The notes under the pieces: generated by a model
What the model was told of the DNA's origin: nothing
Database searches by the model: none
Seen by the model: only the letters and a program-made list of their open reading frames with translations
Shown here: positions 29,580 through 33,106 of the stretch, piece after piece
Layout: every line of letters starts with the position of its first letter
How positions within the stretch are numbered: the stretch's first letter is position 1
DNA from: Candidatus Sysuimicrobiota bacterium CSP1-3
GTDB taxonomy: Bacteria; Sysuimicrobiota; Sysuimicrobiia; Sysuimicrobiales; Humicultoraceae
DNA length: 33,106 bases
Assembly (NCBI GenBank): GCA_001443485.1
Contig: LDXQ01000001.1
Span: 1-33,106, forward strand
Reading direction: 5' to 3'
Position numbers and translations under genes: made by a program

Positions 29580-29790
29580 GGGGGGCCGGTACGTGGGGAG
29601 ACGGGTCGTGCTCGGCAGCATCGGGCGCCATGACGTGAGCCGACAGACAAGCCTGGGTTTTCCGGCGTGTGAGTCACCTTGGAGTCTATGAGGTGGGAAC
29701 TGCAGCGTCGATACCCCATTGTACAGAACCACCCGGTTCGACTGATATATCTTTGGATAGACTAAACGAATCGTCCGCTCCTCACCCTCC

Positions 29791-29881
29791 CGGCCTAAGA
29801 TGGCCTGGCGGCGGGCATAAGGCCAGCGAAAGCCCCCAGCGGCGTCAACGAAGGCTTTCCGAATGCCTTCGCCTCTGGCCT
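29791..29881 (+). promoter_or_regulatory. Candidate structured 5' leader upstream of pilT
   Basis: AGGCCAG (29820-29826) pairs with CTGGCCT (29875-29881) enclosing hairpin GAAGGC-TTTCCGAAT-GCCTTC. It can alternatively pair with upstream TGGCCT. Confidence 0.4.
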
Positions 29882-29899
29882 CTGCCAAGTGGAGGTTTC

Positions 29900-30976
29900 A
29901 TGGACATTCACGGCCTCTTGAAGATGGTCATCGATCGCAAGGCGTCCGACCTGCACCTCAAAGTGAAGAGCCCTCCCGTGCTGCGGATCAACGGGCACCT
30001 GATGCCGGCCGATCTGCCGCCCTACGAGCCGGCCGAATTGCTGTCGCTGATCGAGTCCATGCTCACCGATGAGCAGCGGGAGACGTTCCGCCGGGAACTA
30101 GAGCTGGACTTCGGCTACGGCGTGCCCGGGCTCTCCCGCTTCCGCGTCAACGTCTTCCGCCAGCGGGGGAACATCGGCGCGGCCATCCGCACGATTCCGA
30201 TGAAGGTGCCGACGATCGCCGACCTGCGGCTGCCCGACGGGGTGGAGCGCTACGCCGAACTGCCCCGCGGCCTGGTCCTGGTCACCGGCCCCACCGGCAG
30301 CGGCAAGTCCACGACACTGGCCGCGTTGATCAACCACATCAACCACCAGCGGGCCTGCCACATCGTCACCATCGAAGACCCGATCGAGTACCTGCACCAC
30401 GACGTAAAGAGCATCATCGACCAGCGCGAGGTGGGGGCGGACACGCACTCCTTCGCCCACGCCCTGCGCCACGTGCTGCGGCAGGACCCCGACGTCATCC
30501 TCATCGGGGAGATGCGCGACCTGGAGACGATCGCCACGGCGATCACCGCGGCGGAGACCGGCCACCTGGTCTTTGCCACCCTGCACACGCAGAGCGCCGC
30601 CCAGGCGGTGGAGCGGATCGTGGACGTCTTCCCGCCCTACCAGCAGGAGCAGGTGCGGATGCAGCTCTCCCTGTCGCTGGAGGGGGTGCTCTCCCAGTCG
30701 CTGCTGCCGCGGCGCGACGGCCGGGGCCGCATCGCCGCCGTGGAGGTGTTGCGGCTGACTCCGGCGGTACGCAACCTCATCCGCGAGGGCAAGACCTTCC
30801 AGCTGCCCTCCGCGATCCAGTCCGGCGCGCGGGACGGGATGCAGACCCTGAACCAGGCGCTGCGCAAACTCGTGGAGGAAGGACTGGTCACTTACGAGGA
30901 GGCCGCGGCGCGCGTCACCAGCATCGAGGAGTTCGACCAGCTGCTCGGCCGGGCCCGGCCGGCGGCCATGCGCTGA
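29900..30976 (+). CDS. pilT: Type IV pilus twitching motility ATPase
   Basis: MDIHGLLKMVIDRKASDLHLKVKSPPVLRINGHL, Walker A GPTGSGKST, HIVTIEDPIEYLH, LRQDPDVILIGEMRDLETIATAITAAETGHLVFATLHT. Confidence 0.95.
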   Translation: MDIHGLLKMVIDRKASDLHLKVKSPPVLRINGHLMPADLPPYEPAELLSLIESMLTDEQRETFRRELELDFGYGVPGLSRFRVNVFRQRGNIGAAIRTIPMKVPTIADLRLPDGVERYAELPRGLVLVTGPTGSGKSTTLAALINHINHQRACHIVTIEDPIEYLHHDVKSIIDQREVGADTHSFAHALRHVLRQDPDVILIGEMRDLETIATAITAAETGHLVFATLHTQSAAQAVERIVDVFPPYQQEQVRMQLSLSLEGVLSQSLLPRRDGRGRIAAVEVLRLTPAVRNLIREGKTFQLPSAIQSGARDGMQTLNQALRKLVEEGLVTYEEAAARVTSIEEFDQLLGRARPAAMR

Positions 30977-30980
30977 GCGA

Positions 30981-31008
30981 TTGACAACCCCCCGCTGCCT
31001 GTTAGAAT
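30981..31008 (+). promoter_or_regulatory. Sigma70-type promoter upstream of rpoZ
   Basis: TTGACA (30981-30986), 16-bp spacer, TAGAAT (31003-31008). Confidence 0.65.
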
Positions 31009-31067
31009 ACCTGCCGGGCATCCACCCGCGCCTTTAGTCCCAGCGAACGCAACCCGGAGAGTGCGAA

Positions 31068-31274
31068 GTGATCAAGCCTCCCCTTGAGGCCCTGCTCGAC
31101 CGCGTGGAAAGCAAATACGCGCTGGTCATCGTCGCCGCCAAGCGGGCGCGCCAGTTAAAGGAAGGCGCGCTGCCCCTGGTGGACGTCGATTCCAGCAATC
31201 CCGTGACGGTCGCCCTGGAAGAGATTGCCGCCGGCAAGATCCGCTACGAGGCGCCCCGCGCCGGCATCAAGTAG
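31068..31274 (+). CDS. rpoZ: RNA polymerase omega subunit
   Basis: PPLEALLDRVESKYALVIVAAKRARQL...NPVTVALEEIAAGKIRYE. Confidence 0.9.
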   Translation: MIKPPLEALLDRVESKYALVIVAAKRARQLKEGALPLVDVDSSNPVTVALEEIAAGKIRYEAPRAGIK

Positions 31275-32261
31275 TCACTCCAGCCGCGCCGTCCCCAGGA
31301 AGCGATCGGGGAGGGGAACGGCCAGGTCCTCCCACAGCCGGTCGCGCAGCACGTCCGGGTAGACGACCAGGTCGCGCAGGGCGTCGCGCGCGAACCAGCG
31401 GGCGCGCGTGACCTGTCCCCGCACCGACGAGATGTCCTGGAAAGCCGGATCGGCACCCATGAGCAGCGTCTCACAGACGATCCGACCCAGGAAGTAGCAC
31501 TCGATCCCGTGCTCGCGCAGGTTGTCGTCGACGAATTCTCGAAGGTAGAGCAGCCGCTCCGGCGCGGTGCGCAGGCCGGTTTCCTCCAGCGTCTCCCGCA
31601 CCGCGGCGGCCTCGAGCGATTCTGTCGCTTCCATGTGCCCGCCCGGCAGGAACCAGAACGCCTCACGGTCGTCGCTGACCAGCAAGAGCCGACCATCCCG
31701 TACGACGATCACCCGCGTATTCAGGCGGTGCGGCAGGGTGAGGTGCCCCGCGCCCTCCATACCGAGATAGGTATCGCGGTCGGCGCCCCAGGCCTGCAGG
31801 CTCCGCCGGATGAGCGCCTGGAATCCGGGGGTGGCCAGCGCCGCCGGAAACACGCGCAGCGCGTCCAGGTCCTCTAGGGGAACCAGGCGGCGGTGCCGTA
31901 CCCCGCCGGTGGGGCCAAGATCCTCCGTCCTCGCCGCCGCAACGTCGCCGGGGATCCGGCCGAGGAAGGCGCACTGCAGCATGTGGCGCCTGCCGTGGAA
32001 GACCTCCCAGACACAGAGGAGCGGTCCGACCTCCACCGGCACCTGGGCCTCCTCGGCGGCCTCACGGCGGGCGGCGGCCGGCAGCGGTTCGCCGGGATCG
32101 ACGTGGCCTCCGGGGAGTACCCAGTAGTCGCGGCCCGCCCGCTGAGTCAGCAGGACGCGCCCCTGGGGATCGACCGCGCCCACCCGGGCGACGACCTCGA
32201 CCTCGGACGACACCGTTGAACCTCCCGCGGGCGCAGTCTCGTATGATGTCTTAGGGATCAT
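31275..32261 (-). CDS. Tandem double-Nudix hydrolase
   Basis: Two Nudix boxes: GGHVDPGEPLPAAARREAAEEAQVPV and GGHMEATESLEAAAVRETLEETGLRT. Confidence 0.85.
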   Translation of the reverse strand: MIPKTSYETAPAGGSTVSSEVEVVARVGAVDPQGRVLLTQRAGRDYWVLPGGHVDPGEPLPAAARREAAEEAQVPVEVGPLLCVWEVFHGRRHMLQCAFLGRIPGDVAAARTEDLGPTGGVRHRRLVPLEDLDALRVFPAALATPGFQALIRRSLQAWGADRDTYLGMEGAGHLTLPHRLNTRVIVVRDGRLLLVSDDREAFWFLPGGHMEATESLEAAAVRETLEETGLRTAPERLLYLREFVDDNLREHGIECYFLGRIVCETLLMGADPAFQDISSVRGQVTRARWFARDALRDLVVYPDVLRDRLWEDLAVPLPDRFLGTARLE

Positions 32262-32282
32262 ACCATTGAAGGAGGGGCCACC

Positions 32283-32750
32283 GTGCCAGCGCTCATGCTC
32301 TGGTTTGTCGTCGCCGCACTCGTCACGACATTGACCGCACCGGTGTCGGTGCAGCAGAGTGTGGGGAAACTCCGCCTCGAGCTCGCGGTGAACAAACCGG
32401 TTTATGTGGCGGGCGAGCCGGTGGAGGTCCGCCTGACCCTGCGCAATGGAGGGGAGTCGCCGCTGCGCGTGCAGTTTGGCTCCGGGCAGCGCTTCGACGT
32501 GATCGTGCGACGGCGGGGCGCCTTGGTCTGGCGGTGGTCCTACGACAAGGCGTTCGTCCAGGTGATCCAGGACGTGACGCTGCGCCCGGGGGAGACGCTC
32601 TCGTTTGGCGCCGCGTGGGGACAGGTAGACCTCCAGGGGCGCCGCGCCGAACCCGGTGACTACGAGATCATCGGCGTCTTCCTGGGCCGCGTGCCGGACG
32701 CGCCCGGCACGCTCGAGACCCCGCCGCTGCCGATCCGCATCACGCCGTAA
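32283..32750 (+). CDS. Secreted BsuPI-like (intracellular proteinase inhibitor) domain protein
   Basis: LELAVNKPVYVAGEPVEVRLTLRNGGESPLRVQFGSGQRFDVIVRRRGALVWRWSYDKAF; N-terminal hydrophobic segment. Confidence 0.7.
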   Translation: MPALMLWFVVAALVTTLTAPVSVQQSVGKLRLELAVNKPVYVAGEPVEVRLTLRNGGESPLRVQFGSGQRFDVIVRRRGALVWRWSYDKAFVQVIQDVTLRPGETLSFGAAWGQVDLQGRRAEPGDYEIIGVFLGRVPDAPGTLETPPLPIRITP

Positions 32751-32817
32751 CCCCTACTCGCGCTCCCGTGCCGCGGTTGTGGCCGCCCGGTGGGCCAGCG
32801 AGTATAATGAAGCACGT

Positions 32818-32894
32818 GGCGGCGTAGCTCAGTTGGTCAGAGCACGCGGCTCATACCCGCGGAGTCGGGAGTTCGAGTCTCCCCGCCGCCACCA
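32818..32894 (+). tRNA. tRNA-Met (CAU anticodon; elongator-like, tRNA-Ile2 not excluded), CCA encoded
   Basis: GGCGGCG acceptor pairs with CGCCGCC. Anticodon arm CGCGG-CTCATAC-CCGCG. TTCGAGTC T-loop, ACCA end. Upstream TATAAT. Confidence 0.95.
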
Positions 32895-32919
32895 GACGGG
32901 CCTCGAGGGGGGCTCTTCA

Positions 32920-33106
32920 ATTTTTCTGCGGGAGACCGTTGAGGACACGATCCGCCGCCACCGCCTCCTGCGCCCGGGGGAGGGCGTGGTGGTGGGCGTC
33001 TCCGGCGGGGCCGACTCCGTGGCGCTGCTGGCCCTGCTGCGGGAGATCGCCGGGCCCTGGAGGTTGCGGTTGTGCGTGGCGCACCTGAACCACGGCCTGC
33101 GCGCGG
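32920..33106 (+). CDS. tilS: tRNA(Ile)-lysidine synthase, 5' part (runs off the window)
   Basis: LRETVEDTIRRHRLLRPGEGVVVGVSGGADSVALLALLREIAGPWRLRLCVAHLNHGLRA, including the SGGADS PP-loop motif. Start codon uncertain and apparently non-ATG. Confidence 0.85.
   Translation, partial: MFLRETVEDTIRRHRLLRPGEGVVVGVSGGADSVALLALLREIAGPWRLRLCVAHLNHGLRA

Noticed and set aside
29791-29850. c-di-GMP-I (GEMM) riboswitch before pilT
   Set aside because: CGGCCTAAG resembles part of the motif, but the diagnostic CACGCACAGGGCAAACC and the expected GNRA/receptor arrangement are absent.

Overview
High-GC bacterial chromosomal window. It opens with the 3' end of a 16S rRNA gene. About 10 kb of protein-coding genes separate this from a 23S-5S unit that has its own TTGACA-16-TATAAT promoter and a 26-bp precursor-processing stem, so the rRNA genes are unlinked. 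The 23S gene carries two related group I introns. The first (about E. coli L1931) has no ORF and appears to end in A rather than the canonical omega-G. The second (about E. coli 2604) encodes a LAGLIDADG endonuclease. The 16S-23S gap contains an integron remnant: a frameshifted and truncated integron-type integrase, then two cassette-like genes (SnoaL-like and proline iminopeptidase), each followed by an attC-like site. The strongest candidate for something undescribed is a MerB-like organomercurial lyase (3800-4495). Its reading frame is interrupted only by one in-frame UGA, which aligns with the catalytic Cys159 of MerB. A perfect 7-bp hairpin with a GGUC apical loop lies 20-23 nt downstream, close to the geometry of a bacterial SECIS element. 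It may be a selenocysteine-containing MerB homologue. The remainder is mostly ordinary: msrA, a hotdog thioesterase, PEGA/TPR proteins, a DMT transporter, an FAD oxidoreductase, an MFS transporter, an ABC-dependent polysaccharide/glycosyltransferase cluster on the minus strand, pilT with a structured leader, rpoZ, a tandem-Nudix protein, a BsuPI-domain protein, tRNA(CAU) and the 5' part of tilS. All calls come from reading the sequence; no database search was run.
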